Assembly (NCBI GenBank): GCA_958295915.1 | Contig: OY282381.1 | Span: 4,362,722 to 4,426,721 of the forward strand | From: an uncultured Caldilineaceae bacterium | GTDB taxonomy: Bacteria > Chloroflexota > Anaerolineae > Caldilineales > Caldilineaceae | Length of the DNA: 64,000 nt | Direction of reading: 5' to 3' | In this document: positions 44,143 to 56,303 of the stretch, in pieces | Position numbering within the stretch: position 1 is the stretch's first letter | Layout: every line of letters begins with the position of its first letter | Made by a program: the position numbers and the translations under genes | The notes under the pieces: model-generated | Told to the model about the DNA's origin: nothing | The model's input: only the letters and a program-made list of their open reading frames with translations | Databases searched by the model: none

Positions 44143-45135
44143 TCAACTTTTCAGGCCGACCAATGCAAAGTTGCCTCCTGCCAGGTCACGGCTATCTTCC
44201 GACCTGTCCGTCCCCTCCTCTGGATTCTTCTTGCTCTCCTCGCACAGCCCCGTCAGTTCGTCACGTCTTATTCTCAGGTCCATCCAATCAAGCATCGCAA
44301 TCGCGTTGGCGTATTCGTCGGCGGCCATACACCATTTCTCTTGGCGCGCGAGGCTTTTGCCGTGTTCTATGTAGGCCGTTTGTAGACGTGGCCGCACATC
44401 TCGATAGCCAGGGTCGCGTTGGTGGAGATCCTCCAGCAGGGCGATGACTCTGGGCCAGTCGGCGGCCCAAGAAGTCAGGACATCAATGTACTGGGCGGTC
44501 ATGTCTCGAACTGCCCAGATCTGTGCCGCGTTCGGCCGCAGCTCTAAGGCTTTGTCGAAAAGTTGCACCGCCTCCTCCAGGCTGTCGGCATTGGTGGTTT
44601 TTTCCCTACCCAAGCCGACATACGCCGTAAAGAGCATTTCCTCCAATTCCTGCGTGCGGAAGTCGGACTGGGTGGCCCGCGCCTGGACCATTCGGTCGAT
44701 AGCTTCTTGCCAGCGGCCCGCGCTATACAGCGCCAGAGCATCCGCCCACACGATTTCGATGGGATTGGGCGCAGCCGTTGCCGTTGCAGATGGGGTCGCC
44801 ATCGGTGTTGGCATCTCCGGGGCAGCCTGCGCCGCGTTGATGCCGTTGCGCGCGACTTGGTTTTGGGCATCGAGTTCAAGGACCTGTTGGTATGCAACCA
44901 GAGCCTCTTGCCGTCGTCCTTCATCCCACAAATCTGCGGCATGTTGCAGCAGGATGGCGACCTGTTGCCGTTTCTGGGCTTCGCTCCGCTGAACGCCGTC
45001 CCGGTATCCCTGCACAACCAAAAAGAGAATCAGAATCAGCGCCAAACAGGTGGATATTGTCACAATGATCCAAAATATCTGGGGCATTTCACCCAAAGAA
45101 AAAGGGCGGCTACGGTCTGTCTGTCGAGATTCCAT
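44143..45135 (-). CDS. Membrane-anchored TPR protein
   Basis: The 330-aa protein has one N-terminal membrane helix (FWIIVTISTCLALILILFLV), then tetratricopeptide-like helices. Recognisable units are AADLWDEGRRQEALVAYQQVLELD, split by a Pro/Thr/Ala-rich linker (MPTPMATPSATATA), then ALALYSAGRWQEAIDRM and AVQLFDKALELRPNAAQ. TPR domains scaffold protein complexes. The catalytic role, if any, is not visible. It is the gene nearest the tRNA cluster and is read towards it. Confidence 0.75.
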   Translation of the reverse strand: MESRQTDRSRPFSLGEMPQIFWIIVTISTCLALILILFLVVQGYRDGVQRSEAQKRQQVAILLQHAADLWDEGRRQEALVAYQQVLELDAQNQVARNGINAAQAAPEMPTPMATPSATATAAPNPIEIVWADALALYSAGRWQEAIDRMVQARATQSDFRTQELEEMLFTAYVGLGREKTTNADSLEEAVQLFDKALELRPNAAQIWAVRDMTAQYIDVLTSWAADWPRVIALLEDLHQRDPGYRDVRPRLQTAYIEHGKSLARQEKWCMAADEYANAIAMLDWMDLRIRRDELTGLCEESKKNPEEGTDRSEDSRDLAGGNFALVGLKS

Positions 45136-45143
45136 AAAGCTTG

Positions 45144-45195
45144 ATCAGTAGCCAGTAGCCAGCAACTGGTCACTGGTCACTGGCCACTGCAGTTA
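45144..45195. repeat. Repeat family B array at the metK stop codon
   Basis: ATCAGTAGCCAGTAGCCAGC followed by AACTGGTCACTGGTCACTGG and CCACTGCAGTTA. The last nine codons of metK (LTAVASDQ plus stop) are read from it on the minus strand. Confidence 0.65.
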
Positions 45196-46408
45196 GATTG
45201 GCCGCTTGCCGCAGTAGCGAGGCTTTTGTGGTCTGCTCCCAAGGCAGGTCGATATCGTCCCGTCCGAAATGGCCATAGGTAGCTGTTTGCCGGTAGATAG
45301 GCCGGCGCAGGTCCAAGTCCCGGATGATCGCGCCGGGACGCAGGTCGAAATGTTCCTGGATCAGATCTGCGATCTTGCTGTCGCTGATCTTGCCGGTGCC
45401 AAAGGTTTCGATGTTGACGTTCAAAGGCTGGGCCACGCCAATGGCATAGGCAAGTTGAATTTCACAGCGGTCGGCCAGACCAGCGGCGATGATATTTTTT
45501 GCCGCCCAGCGGGCCGCGTAAGCGCCGCTACGATCAACTTTTGTGCAGTCCTTGCCGCTGAAAGCGCCGCCGCCATGACGGCCCATGCCCCCGTAGGTAT
45601 CGACGATAATCTTGCGACCTGTCAGTCCGGCATCTCCCATCGGCCCACCAACGACGAAGCGGCCAGTGGGATTGACGAAGATGTGTAGGTCTTTGTCCAC
45701 CATCGCCGCCGGCAGGGTTGGATTGATGCACTTTTCAATAATTTCCCGCCGAATTTCATCCTGGCCGATTGCCGGCGCGTGTTGGGCGCTGATGAGCGCA
45801 GTATGTATGCGCTTCGGCTTGCCGTAGCTATATTCTACCGTGACCTGGGATTTGCCGTCCGGGCGCAACCAGGGAAGGATGCCCTGTTTGCGGATCTCCG
45901 ATAGGCGTCGGCTCAGTCGGTGGGCCAGATAGATGGGAAGGGGCATAAGCGTCTCAGTTTCATCGCAGGCGAAGCCGAACATCATCCCCTGGTCGCCAGC
46001 GCCCACCGACTCGATCTCGTCCTCCTCACCGTCCATTGTAGCTTCTTTGAACTCTTTGGCCCTGTCTACGCCCAGCGCGATATCTGGTGACTGGGCGGCG
46101 ATGGCGACCTGTACGCCGCAGGTTTCGCCGTCGAAACCCTTTTCGCTGTTATCAAAGCCGATCTCCTTGATGACAGCCCGCGCCAGTTCATCATAATTCA
46201 TGGATGCCGTGGTCGTAATTTCACCCAGAAGCATCACAAAACCGGTCTTAATCACGGTCTCACAGGCGACGCGAGCATGGGGATCCTGCTCCATGATGGC
46301 ATCCACAACCGCGTCGCTGATCTGATCGCACATTTTGTCGGGATGCCCTTCTGTCACCGATTCACTGGTAAACAGCAGAGAGGGCGCGGTCATAAAGGTG
46401 CTGCTCAT
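45170..46408 (-). CDS. metK: S-adenosylmethionine synthetase
   Basis: The ~412-aa enzyme has the MetK signatures: [20 protein letters not shown] at the start, [15 protein letters not shown], and [18 protein letters not shown]. It makes S-adenosylmethionine from methionine and ATP. AGGAG precedes the ATG at 46408. It is the last gene of a run LOG-peptidase E-adenosine kinase-AhcY-MetK. Its final residues are encoded by repeat B, so the C-terminus differs from the family consensus. Confidence 0.95.
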   Translation of the reverse strand: MSSTFMTAPSLLFTSESVTEGHPDKMCDQISDAVVDAIMEQDPHARVACETVIKTGFVMLLGEITTTASMNYDELARAVIKEIGFDNSEKGFDGETCGVQVAIAAQSPDIALGVDRAKEFKEATMDGEEDEIESVGAGDQGMMFGFACDETETLMPLPIYLAHRLSRRLSEIRKQGILPWLRPDGKSQVTVEYSYGKPKRIHTALISAQHAPAIGQDEIRREIIEKCINPTLPAAMVDKDLHIFVNPTGRFVVGGPMGDAGLTGRKIIVDTYGGMGRHGGGAFSGKDCTKVDRSGAYAARWAAKNIIAAGLADRCEIQLAYAIGVAQPLNVNIETFGTGKISDSKIADLIQEHFDLRPGAIIRDLDLRRPIYRQTATYGHFGRDDIDLPWEQTTKASLLRQAANLTAVASDQ

Positions 46409-46469
46409 AGCATATCTCCTCACCACTGATTCATCATCTTCATCATCTTCATCACATAAAGCAGGCAAA

Positions 46470-47768
<1,299 letters not shown>

Positions 47769-47780
47769 AGCTGAAACTCC

Positions 47781-48776
47781 TTAACAGCTAGTGGTCAGTG
47801 CACTGCAGTTACGAGCCACTAGCCACTGGCCACTGCAGTCCAGCTTTTCGCCAAACGCCTGCTCATATCGCAGGGCGAACTCTTGCGGCGTAAAGCGATG
47901 GTTCGTCGTTCCGACCTGCTCCAACGCGTAGGTGGCGCACAGCGCGCCGACTCTCCCACACACATCCACCGCTAGACCGGCGCTGTGCGCAGCGAAGAAC
48001 GCGCCTCGGTAGGCATCACCAACGCCGGTGGGCTCGGCCACCTGCTGCGGCGGCATGGCGGGGATGCGAATCTCCTCGCCGTCCCGGCAAATGAAGCTGC
48101 CGGCCCGCCCTTCGGTGACGATGAGCGTGTCCACCTCCTGGCGGATCCGATCTATCTGCCAGCCAGTCTTCTCTTCGATGACAGCCAGTTCATAATCGTT
48201 CACCATCAGCCAGCCGGCCCCGGGGATGCTCGCGCGCAGGGCCTCTCCACTGAGCCGGGCAGTCTGTTGGCTGGGATCGTAGGCAAAGGGAATGCCTCGA
48301 TCTCGGCACTCCGCCGCGTAGTTGAGCATCGCCTGGGGGTCGTTGGGGCTGATGATCACCACATCGGCGTCGGTCAGCCCCCGATCCGCCAGGGAGATTT
48401 CCTGGCAATCGCTCATCGCGCCGGCGTAGAAATTGGCGATCTGATTCTGCTCCTCATCCGTACTGACGAAAAAACTGGCGGTGAATTTGTGCGGAACCTC
48501 GACGATATGATCCATGCGAATGCCGTTCTCCCGCAGCCAAGCCGCGTAGTCGCCAAAATCCTGTCCGACAGTGCCCAGCACGATCGGATCGCCGCCCAGG
48601 AGTTTCAGAGAGTAGGCGATATTGGCAGCAGTGCCCCCTCGCTGGCGCACCATCTCATCCACCAGAAAACTGACACTCAGCCGGGCCAGTTTGTCCGCAA
48701 TAATCTGGTCGGTGAACCTGCCGGGAAAGGTCATCAGATAGTCGTAGGCAATGGAACCGGTAACGACAATTCTCAT
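47781..48776 (-). CDS. PfkB-family kinase, probable adenosine kinase
   Basis: The 331-aa kinase has the PfkB N-terminus MRIVVTGSIAYDYLMTFPG, the GGTAANIAYSLKLLGG box and the C-terminal anion hole PTGVGDAYRGAF (GVGD in place of GAGD). PfkB kinases phosphorylate sugars or nucleosides. Adenosine is the likely substrate because the gene sits directly before ahcY and metK, and the protein resembles cytosolic adenosine kinases of that context. The last ~19 residues (after GEKLDCSG) and the stop come from repeat B. Confidence 0.8.
   Translation of the reverse strand: MRIVVTGSIAYDYLMTFPGRFTDQIIADKLARLSVSFLVDEMVRQRGGTAANIAYSLKLLGGDPIVLGTVGQDFGDYAAWLRENGIRMDHIVEVPHKFTASFFVSTDEEQNQIANFYAGAMSDCQEISLADRGLTDADVVIISPNDPQAMLNYAAECRDRGIPFAYDPSQQTARLSGEALRASIPGAGWLMVNDYELAVIEEKTGWQIDRIRQEVDTLIVTEGRAGSFICRDGEEIRIPAMPPQQVAEPTGVGDAYRGAFFAAHSAGLAVDVCGRVGALCATYALEQVGTTNHRFTPQEFALRYEQAFGEKLDCSGQWLVARNCSALTTSC
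47785..47840. repeat. Repeat family B array encoding a protein tail
   Basis: Three ACTGGCCACT-type units (GTGGTCAGTGCACTGCAGTT, GAGCCACTAGCCACTGGCCA, CTGCAGTCC). On the minus strand they are translated as the C-terminus of the adenosine-kinase-like protein. Confidence 0.6.
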
Positions 48777-48783
48777 AGCGGCC

Positions 48784-49512
48784 TCATACGTGATCTTCTT
48801 CTATCATATCCGCCATCAACACATTCTCCCTTGCTCCGTCAGAGCTGCGTCCCACCTGGTAGGCATTGGCGTTTGGTCGGGAAGCCACCACGCTACATAG
48901 TTCCGCGCCCATGAAATGCAGCCCCGCGTAGTCATCGATAGCGTAACCAGAGGCGATCTCGCTGTTCGCGATCAGGCGCTGGTAGTTGGCCCGCCGTTCT
49001 GCCTGGCAGTCGTAGTGGGGAGAACAGCTACCGGGCAGAAATCCAAGGCAGTCGAGGGCGCTGAGTCTGCCTGGAATCGAATCAGTGTGCCCCTGCTCGA
49101 ACCAGCAGATGGCCCCGGCGCTGGCGCCCGCCAGGACAATGCCCCTCTCCCACGCCTGACGCAGAATCTGGTCTACCCCCCATTCCCGCCACAAGGCCAG
49201 CATCGATTTCGTGTTTCCACCGCCCACGTAGAGTATATCCTGCGCCAGCAGAAAATCGGCTATATCGGCAGTGTGGGGCTGGAAAAGCGACAGATGCGTT
49301 GGTCGGGCCTTCAGCTCTACAAAATGGTGGTAGAAACGCGTAATGAAGAAATAGTCCTCGCCGCCGGCCTGGGGCAGATAGCAGATACAAGGCCGCTCTG
49401 CTGGAGATTGGGCCAAAATGTAGCGACTCAGCGTCACATCCTCCCGATTCGATGAAAAGCCGTGATTCCCTAAGGCTACGATGCTGAGTCCAGCCGCTTT
49501 TGCGCTCTGCAT
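48784..49512 (-). CDS. Peptidase E-like protein (S51/class-I glutamine amidotransferase fold)
   Basis: The 242-aa protein has the S51 nucleophile elbow GASAGA with Ser, preceded by ILYVGGGNTKSML and followed by FLPGSCSPHYDC. This matches aspartyl dipeptidase/cyanophycinase-like enzymes, which cut Asp-X dipeptides. The catalytic triad His/Glu are plausible but not certain. The stop is 7 bases before the kinase gene, so it is in the same operon. What it does among SAM-cycle genes is unclear. Confidence 0.8.
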   Translation of the reverse strand: MQSAKAAGLSIVALGNHGFSSNREDVTLSRYILAQSPAERPCICYLPQAGGEDYFFITRFYHHFVELKARPTHLSLFQPHTADIADFLLAQDILYVGGGNTKSMLALWREWGVDQILRQAWERGIVLAGASAGAICWFEQGHTDSIPGRLSALDCLGFLPGSCSPHYDCQAERRANYQRLIANSEIASGYAIDDYAGLHFMGAELCSVVASRPNANAYQVGRSSDGARENVLMADMIEEDHV

Positions 49513-49575
49513 CGATTCTACATTCCCGCCAGTTCAACAGCTGAACTGCGATTCATATGATTGCGCTCATGCCTC
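49513..49575. repeat. 63-bp duplicated segment, copy 1
   Basis: Upstream of the peptidase E gene; starts CGATTCTACATTCCCGCCAG and ends GCGCTCATGCCTC, with inner palindrome GTTCA-ACAGC-TGAAC. The near copy is at 50164-50227 (about 58 of 64 positions alike). Confidence 0.75.
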
Positions 49576-49577
49576 AA

Positions 49578-50174
49578 TTACGCCTGCTCTTGCGTAATCC
49601 ACTGAATGATTCCGGCGGGCATTTCATGCCGCGTCAGGCTATCCAGTAGCGCGGCCGGCTGCTCTTCGACGACCAGCAACCCGCGATATTTGGCTGGGAT
49701 AAAGCCTTGGTCGATCTGGTGATCGATAAGCTGTTGAAAGAGATCGAAAAAGCCGTTCACATTGAGTAGACCCACCGGTTTGCGGTGGATGCCCAACTGA
49801 ATCCACGTGATCGTCTCGCACAGCTCCTCCAATGTCCCAAAACCGCCGGGCAAGGCGATGAAGGCATCAGCCAATTCGGTCATGCGGGCCTTGCGCTGGT
49901 GCATTGTCTCGACGATTTCGATGTGGCCGACAGACTCGCTAGTGATTTCTTTTTGCGCCAGTGGTTGGGGAATGATGCCGTGTACAGCCGCGCCGCCAGC
50001 GAAAGCCGCCCAGCTGACCGCGCCCATCAATCCCAGGTCGCCGCCGCCGTATACAAGGCCATAGCCCCGGCGGGCGATCTCCGCGCCCAGGGCCGACGCC
50101 TGCTGCGCGTAGTCACCGGCTATCCCGTTGCTGGCCCCACAGTAAACGCAGATGCGCGAAAAACGATTCTGCAT
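49578..50174 (-). CDS. LOG-family phosphoribohydrolase (TIGR00730 type)
   Basis: The ~198-aa protein has the LOG signatures ICVYCGASNG, GYGLVYGGGDLGLMGAV, MHQRKARM and the catalytic PGGFGTLEE. LOG proteins hydrolyse nucleoside 5'-monophosphates (AMP, cytokinin nucleotides) to base and ribose 5-phosphate. AMP from the adenosine kinase encoded in the same run is a fitting substrate (inference). The start at 50174 follows GGCGGGA; an upstream ATG at 50207 and a longer one at 50222 lie in the 64-bp duplicated segment. Confidence 0.85.
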   Translation of the reverse strand: MQNRFSRICVYCGASNGIAGDYAQQASALGAEIARRGYGLVYGGGDLGLMGAVSWAAFAGGAAVHGIIPQPLAQKEITSESVGHIEIVETMHQRKARMTELADAFIALPGGFGTLEELCETITWIQLGIHRKPVGLLNVNGFFDLFQQLIDHQIDQGFIPAKYRGLLVVEEQPAALLDSLTRHEMPAGIIQWITQEQA

Positions 50175-50227
50175 TCCCGCCGGTTCAACACCTGAACTGT
50201 AATTCATTATGATTGCGCTCATGCCTC
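50164..50227. repeat. 64-bp duplicated segment, copy 2
   Basis: Upstream of the LOG gene; reads CGATTCTGCATTCCCGCCGG to GCGCTCATGCCTC with inner palindrome GTTCA-ACACC-TGAAC. With copy 1 it brackets the LOG gene. It may carry a promoter or operator that was copied along. Confidence 0.75.
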
Positions 50228-50289
50228 CGATGACGGTTCTGGATCATGTCGGCGCTACCAATGCATTTTTGTTGAGTAAAGTTGAGTCT

Positions 50290-50592
50290 ACACAACAACG
50301 CACGCTGGCAGCGCGCAGGTATCTCCCAAAGCGCGCGGGCATATCCCACACGCGTCATGTATGTCCCGATCCATTCGCCGATGTCGGTGATAATTTCGGC
50401 GTCTGGGCACTGCTCTCGCCTGTAGGCGACCTGCCTTTCAAGGGCGTCTTTTCGCTTTGCGCTGTCGAGGTCATAACGTCGGTGATCTCCGAGGCTTCGA
50501 GTCGCTGTCAGTTTGCCCCGCTTGTCCTACAAACGCGCCGTCTGCCGGTGAACGCCTACCTTTTCGGCGGCTTGTTTCGTTGCCTGCAGTAT
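50290..50592 (-). pseudogene. IS607-type serine recombinase (TnpA) remnant
   Basis: The minus strand reads a MerR-like HTH AAEKVGVHRQTARL, an in-frame TAG where IS607 TnpA normally has Trp, then DKRGKLTATRSLGDHRRYDL and, after a deletion, KRKDALERQVAYR with PDAEIITDIG. Order and motifs match IS607-family recombinases (HTH, 'RTPGGHRRY', 'LERQ', 'DIGSG'). The segment with the catalytic Ser (YARVSS) is missing. With the stop and the deletion it is inactive. No TnpB remains next to it. Confidence 0.7.
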
Positions 50593-50613
50593 ACCTGAAT
50601 CAGAACAGAATAC

Positions 50614-51720
50614 TTAACAGTACTCAACTTTCTGACTAGCTGCAGTTAGCCGCCGCGCCGCGCGCTTCAGATCAACCGCTGCCCGTCCTCGCTCCACGGC
50701 CGCCCGCAGACTTTGCCTGAAGGGCGGATAGCAGATGCCCTCTTCAGTGACAATCCCGGTCACGTAACGGTGCGGTGTGATATCGAAGGCCGGGTTGTAG
50801 ACCGGCGCATCGGCCGGCGCGATAGGGCGGGCGCCGACCTCCACCACTTCTTCGGGGCCGCGTTCTTCGATGGGGATCTGATCCCCGTCGGGCAGGCTCA
50901 GATCGACCGTGCTGGTGGGAGCTACGCAGTAAACAGGAATACCGTTTTCCCTGGCAACAACAGCGACTTTATAGGTGCCGATTTTGTTGGCCACATCGCC
51001 GTTGGCCGCCACGCGATCGGCGCCGAAAACAACGACGTCCACCTGTCCCGTGCGCATCAGATGGCCGGCGGCGTTATCGGCGATAAGATGCATGGGAACC
51101 TCCGCCCGCATCAACTCCCAAGCGGTGAGCCGCCCCCCCTGCAGACGGGGCCGGGTTTCGTCCACCCAGACATGTATCTGCTTGCCTTGCTCCTGGCAGG
51201 CATAGATGACCCCCAAAGCCGTGCCGAAATCCACTGTTGCCAACGAGCCGGTGTTGCAGTGATGCAGAAGATTGGCGCCGTCCGGCACGACCGCTGCGCC
51301 GTTAAAGCCCATACGCCGGTTGATCTCTACATCCTCGTCGGCCAGAGCTTCCGCCTCCGCCAGCAAAGCGCTGCGCAGATCATCTACATTGTCCAGGACG
51401 GTGTGTTCGGCCAGATTCAGCAGACGACGAGTGGCCCAGCTCAGATTGACGGCAGTGGGCCGGGCCGCGTCGAGGGTCTCTTTTGCCTGGCGCAGGTCAT
51501 GCAGCAGGCTATCCCGATCGGTGGCCGGGCTGTTTTGCGCCGCCAGGGCCATGCCATACGCCGCGGTCGCGCCGATAGCGGGCGCGCCGCGCACGTACAT
51601 CTCCTTGATGCTGCGGGCTACTTCTGCAACCGTAGAAAATTCCGCGATCACCTCCTCGCCAGGCAACAGCCGCTGATCGATCATCTTTACTTGCCCGTCC
51701 TGCCAGTAGACAGTACGCAT
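50614..51720 (-). CDS. mtnA: Methylthioribose-1-phosphate isomerase
   Basis: The ~368-aa enzyme has [20 protein letters not shown] at the start, the [16 protein letters not shown] loop, the catalytic Cys region [30 protein letters not shown] and NPAFDITPH. It isomerises methylthioribose-1-phosphate in methionine salvage, recycling the methylthioadenosine left from SAM. The start at 51720 is in the usual place. A SAM-I riboswitch and terminator lie directly upstream, so it is shut off when SAM is high. The last residues (AASQKVEYC) border the IS607 remnant. Confidence 0.95.
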   Translation of the reverse strand: MRTVYWQDGQVKMIDQRLLPGEEVIAEFSTVAEVARSIKEMYVRGAPAIGATAAYGMALAAQNSPATDRDSLLHDLRQAKETLDAARPTAVNLSWATRRLLNLAEHTVLDNVDDLRSALLAEAEALADEDVEINRRMGFNGAAVVPDGANLLHHCNTGSLATVDFGTALGVIYACQEQGKQIHVWVDETRPRLQGGRLTAWELMRAEVPMHLIADNAAGHLMRTGQVDVVVFGADRVAANGDVANKIGTYKVAVVARENGIPVYCVAPTSTVDLSLPDGDQIPIEERGPEEVVEVGARPIAPADAPVYNPAFDITPHRYVTGIVTEEGICYPPFRQSLRAAVERGRAAVDLKRAARRLTAASQKVEYC

Positions 51721-51745
51721 TGATACCCCCTTCCTCAACAAGAAA

Positions 51746-51769
51746 CCCCTCCGGAACAGACCAGAGGGG
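51746..51769 (-). terminator. Intrinsic terminator of the SAM-I riboswitch
   Basis: The 9-bp stem CCCCTCTGG/CCGGAGGGG with loop TCTGTT is followed by TTTCTT and lies between the aptamer and the mtnA start. It is the expression platform: SAM binding favours its formation. Confidence 0.85.
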
Positions 51770-51787
51770 CGGTGGCGCGGGCGCGTA

Positions 51788-52009
51788 TCTCATCCTTCAA
51801 GCCGCCAAGGGCTCGTCGGACATTGGCGCCAGCGGAGCGAATCGGGCAATGTTGACTGGTACGGCAAATCCAAGCTTTCACTAGCTCTCCGTTGAGCCGT
51901 TGTAGAAAACGACCAAGACAGATCACGCCAGTCAACAACCGAAAACCGGGACTCCAGCAGGTTGCCGGGGGATCACAGGGCCAGATCCCTCCCCCAACTC
52001 TGGATAAGA
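51788..52009 (-). ncRNA. SAM-I (S-box) riboswitch aptamer
   Basis: The minus strand carries the SAM-I consensus: TCTTATCC (P1, 5'), AGAG, GGGGGAGGGATCTGGCCC, TGA, CCCGGCAACC, then later GGCGCCAATGTCC and GGATGAGA (P1, 3'). P1 pairs TCTTATCC with GGATGAGA. P3 is greatly extended by an extra stem GTTGACTGG/CCAGTCAAC (51928-51936 with 51851-51859), so the aptamer is 222 nt instead of the usual ~110-150. It senses SAM and controls mtnA. Confidence 0.92.
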
Positions 52010-52038
52010 GATCTCGATTTATAAGGCGCGTCAAAAGT

Positions 52039-52068
52039 AGAGTAGCACAAGCTGGGATTCTGTGTCAA
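52039..52068 (-). promoter_or_regulatory. Probable sigma-70 promoter of the mtnA riboswitch transcript
   Basis: TTGACA (52068-52063) and TACTCT (52044-52039) with an 18-bp spacer on the minus strand, about 30 bases before the aptamer. The -35 is perfect; the -10 is weak. Confidence 0.5.
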
Positions 52069-52211
52069 AAGCGGGGGCGTATAAGTGCAAATCCAGTTTG
52101 GAAACACTGTTTTGGAAACACTGTATTGCCTGCCGCATTGTTCGCCATTTCACGAAATCCGGAAAAACTACTGACATTCCTTGCGTGGTATTTCCATATG
52201 TATAATTCCCT

Positions 52212-52235
52212 ATGGTATACTGAATGGTATACTGA
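52212..52235. repeat. Exact tandem 12-bp repeat with -10-like boxes
   Basis: ATGGTATACTGA occurs twice in a row. Each unit holds GTATAC and TATACT. A TATAAT lies just before (52201-52206), with weak -35 candidates upstream (TTGCGT at 52181). This is probably the promoter region of the leuS leader; which box is used is not clear. Confidence 0.5.
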
Positions 52236-52243
52236 TATGTGCC

Positions 52244-52330
52244 ATGAGAAAGACCGCGCGTGAGGACCGAACCCCTATCCCCTCCACTCCCGACGGCATC
52301 GCTGTCGGTGGTATCATCGCGCTTAGATAG
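52244..52330 (+). CDS. Possible leader peptide upstream of leuS
   Basis: A 28-codon frame starts at ATG 52244 and ends TAG 52330. It reads MRKTAREDRTPIPST... and closes with GGIIALR. No good ribosome-binding site is seen. If translated it could couple ribosome stalling to the downstream terminator, but the Leu content is only one codon, so a peptide attenuator is uncertain. It may simply be part of a structured RNA leader. Confidence 0.3.
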   Translation: MRKTAREDRTPIPSTPDGIAVGGIIALR

Positions 52331-52386
52331 CCCGCGCCAGGGAAGTGTGCGACGCCTTTCCTGTGCCAGAGCGGGCGCAATTGAAG

Positions 52387-52448
52387 ACGTGGGATGTGGA
52401 ACGTGATGCGTAAAAACGCGCGCAAGTTTTCCACATGTCACGTTTTTT
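52387..52448 (+). terminator. Leader terminator/attenuator before leuS
   Basis: ACGTGGGATGTGGAA (52387-52401) pairs with TTCCACATGTCACGT (52429-52443) with one mismatch, then TTTTTT follows. This is a strong intrinsic terminator ~70 bases before leuS. A competing pairing AAGACGTGGGA (52384-52394) with TCCCAACGTCTT (~52452-52464), with one bulged base, could act as an antiterminator. Upstream hairpins CCGACGG/CTGTCGG and GCCCGC/GCGGGC show the leader is structured. A T-box was considered, but the canonical TGGNACCGCG motif is not clear. Confidence 0.7.
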
Positions 52449-52516
52449 CTGTTCCCAACGTCTTGGTTATCAGCAATTCCTGCAGAAACGATCCTCCGTG
52501 ACAGGAGATTCTCATT

Positions 52517-55123
<2,607 letters not shown>

Positions 55124-55127
55124 AACC

Positions 55128-55481
55128 ATGAGCGAAGACTGTATTTTCTGTAAAATCGTGTCAGGAGAGATCCCGGCGCAAAAGCTCTATCAGGATGAAC
55201 TGGTGACAGCTTTCCGGGACATCTCGCCTCAGGCCCCGGTTCACGTGCTGATCGTTCCCAACGAGCACTTCGCGAATCTGGGGGAGATGGGTGACGCACA
55301 GGCCGCCGCGCTGGGCCGCATCGCGCACGTTGCAGGACAACTCGCCGCGCAGGAGGGCATCGCCACAAGTGGTTGGCGTTTCATCACAAATATCGGCGCG
55401 GATGGTGGCCAGGAAGTAGTCCATACCCATTTTCACCTGTTGGGGGGACGCCCTCTTGGTCCACTCCTGACCCGATCCTGA
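55128..55481 (+). CDS. hinT: HIT-family hydrolase (HinT-like)
   Basis: The 117-aa protein starts MSEDCIFCKIVSGEIPAQKL and has the histidine triad HTHFHLLGG near the C-terminus. HinT-type proteins hydrolyse AMP-lysine/aminoacyl-adenylates and other nucleoside phosphoramidates. It lies 4 bases after leuS; co-transcription with an aminoacyl-tRNA synthetase fits removal of aminoacyl-AMP, as inferred for other HinT proteins. Confidence 0.9.
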   Translation: MSEDCIFCKIVSGEIPAQKLYQDELVTAFRDISPQAPVHVLIVPNEHFANLGEMGDAQAAALGRIAHVAGQLAAQEGIATSGWRFITNIGADGGQEVVHTHFHLLGGRPLGPLLTRS

Positions 55482-55545
55482 AAGAAATCCGGACAGCGTA
55501 TATATATTTGGGATCTCTGTGCCTGGGACTATGATTAAGTGATGT

Positions 55546-56288
55546 ATATGACTCATGTTACGCAGAAGACCGACACAGATGAAAACGAGCTCGTCTGTTG
55601 GCGCTACGACCATGCCCAAGGACACCTGGTCAAGGGCATCAACTTTGTCACCGCCTTGTGCACGGTGGCTGCGGTCTCATTGCCAGTGTCCTATCGCTTG
55701 GTGTTCAAGACTGAATCGCACACGACGAGCAGGGCAAACCCAAACGACGCAGCCCGATAAGCAAGAACGAACACTATCGCGTCATGCCGCAAGACTGTGC
55801 GCGCAATCGGATTTCCTTCCGCTATGTGACCAATGACCTCTGGTTTTCCTCGGCTCAGAATATGCGCGCTGTCAAACTCGACCTGCGCAAAGAGTTCGTC
55901 ATGGGGCTCAAAGCCAATCGCAAAGTGGCGCAAACGCAGACGGCTCGACCGCTGCGCGCTTTCTGGTGACCAGTGCCTTGACCTGACAGCAGACCAACTC
56001 ATCACAATCTATCACACACGATGGAAAGAGGAAGAGTATCATCGTTCTCTCAAACAGAACGCCTCCTTGACCAAATCGCCGACCCGCAGACCCACCACAC
56101 AGACCAATCACTTTGTGGCTGCGCTCTGGTCCTTTACCAAGCTGGAGTTGCTAAAGGCGCGCGCCAAGAAGAATCACTATGCCCTCAAAACCCATGTGTA
56201 TCTCTCTGCCCTGAAACAGGCCTTCGATGCCTTGGCTCAGCCAGACCCCCGCGTCTTGAGGCTCCCACTGTGCAACATCAGTATATGA
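55546..56288 (+). pseudogene. IS4-superfamily DDE transposase remnant
   Basis: Pieces of one transposase appear in different frames. ENELVCWRYDHAQGHLVKGIN continues to about 55730; after a shift, SISKNEHYRVMPQDCARNR and LWFSSAQNMRAVKLDLRKEF, then RWKEEEYHRSLKQNASL near 56020-56065. The last carries the Y(2)R(3)E(6)K signature of IS4-type transposases (YHTRWKEEEYHRSLK). At least two frameshifts and missing N-terminus make it inactive. No terminal inverted repeats were identified. Confidence 0.75.
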
Positions 56289-56303
56289 TTCATCATCCCC
56301 ATC

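Noticed and set aside
50209..50598. 129-aa plus-strand reading frame
   Set aside because: It is the antisense of the IS607 recombinase remnant, which explains the sequence better.
52244..52516. Standard T-box riboswitch
   Set aside because: The invariant TGGNACCGCG stretch is not convincingly present; GTGGAACGTGATGCG is only a loose match. Kept as an unclassified leader.
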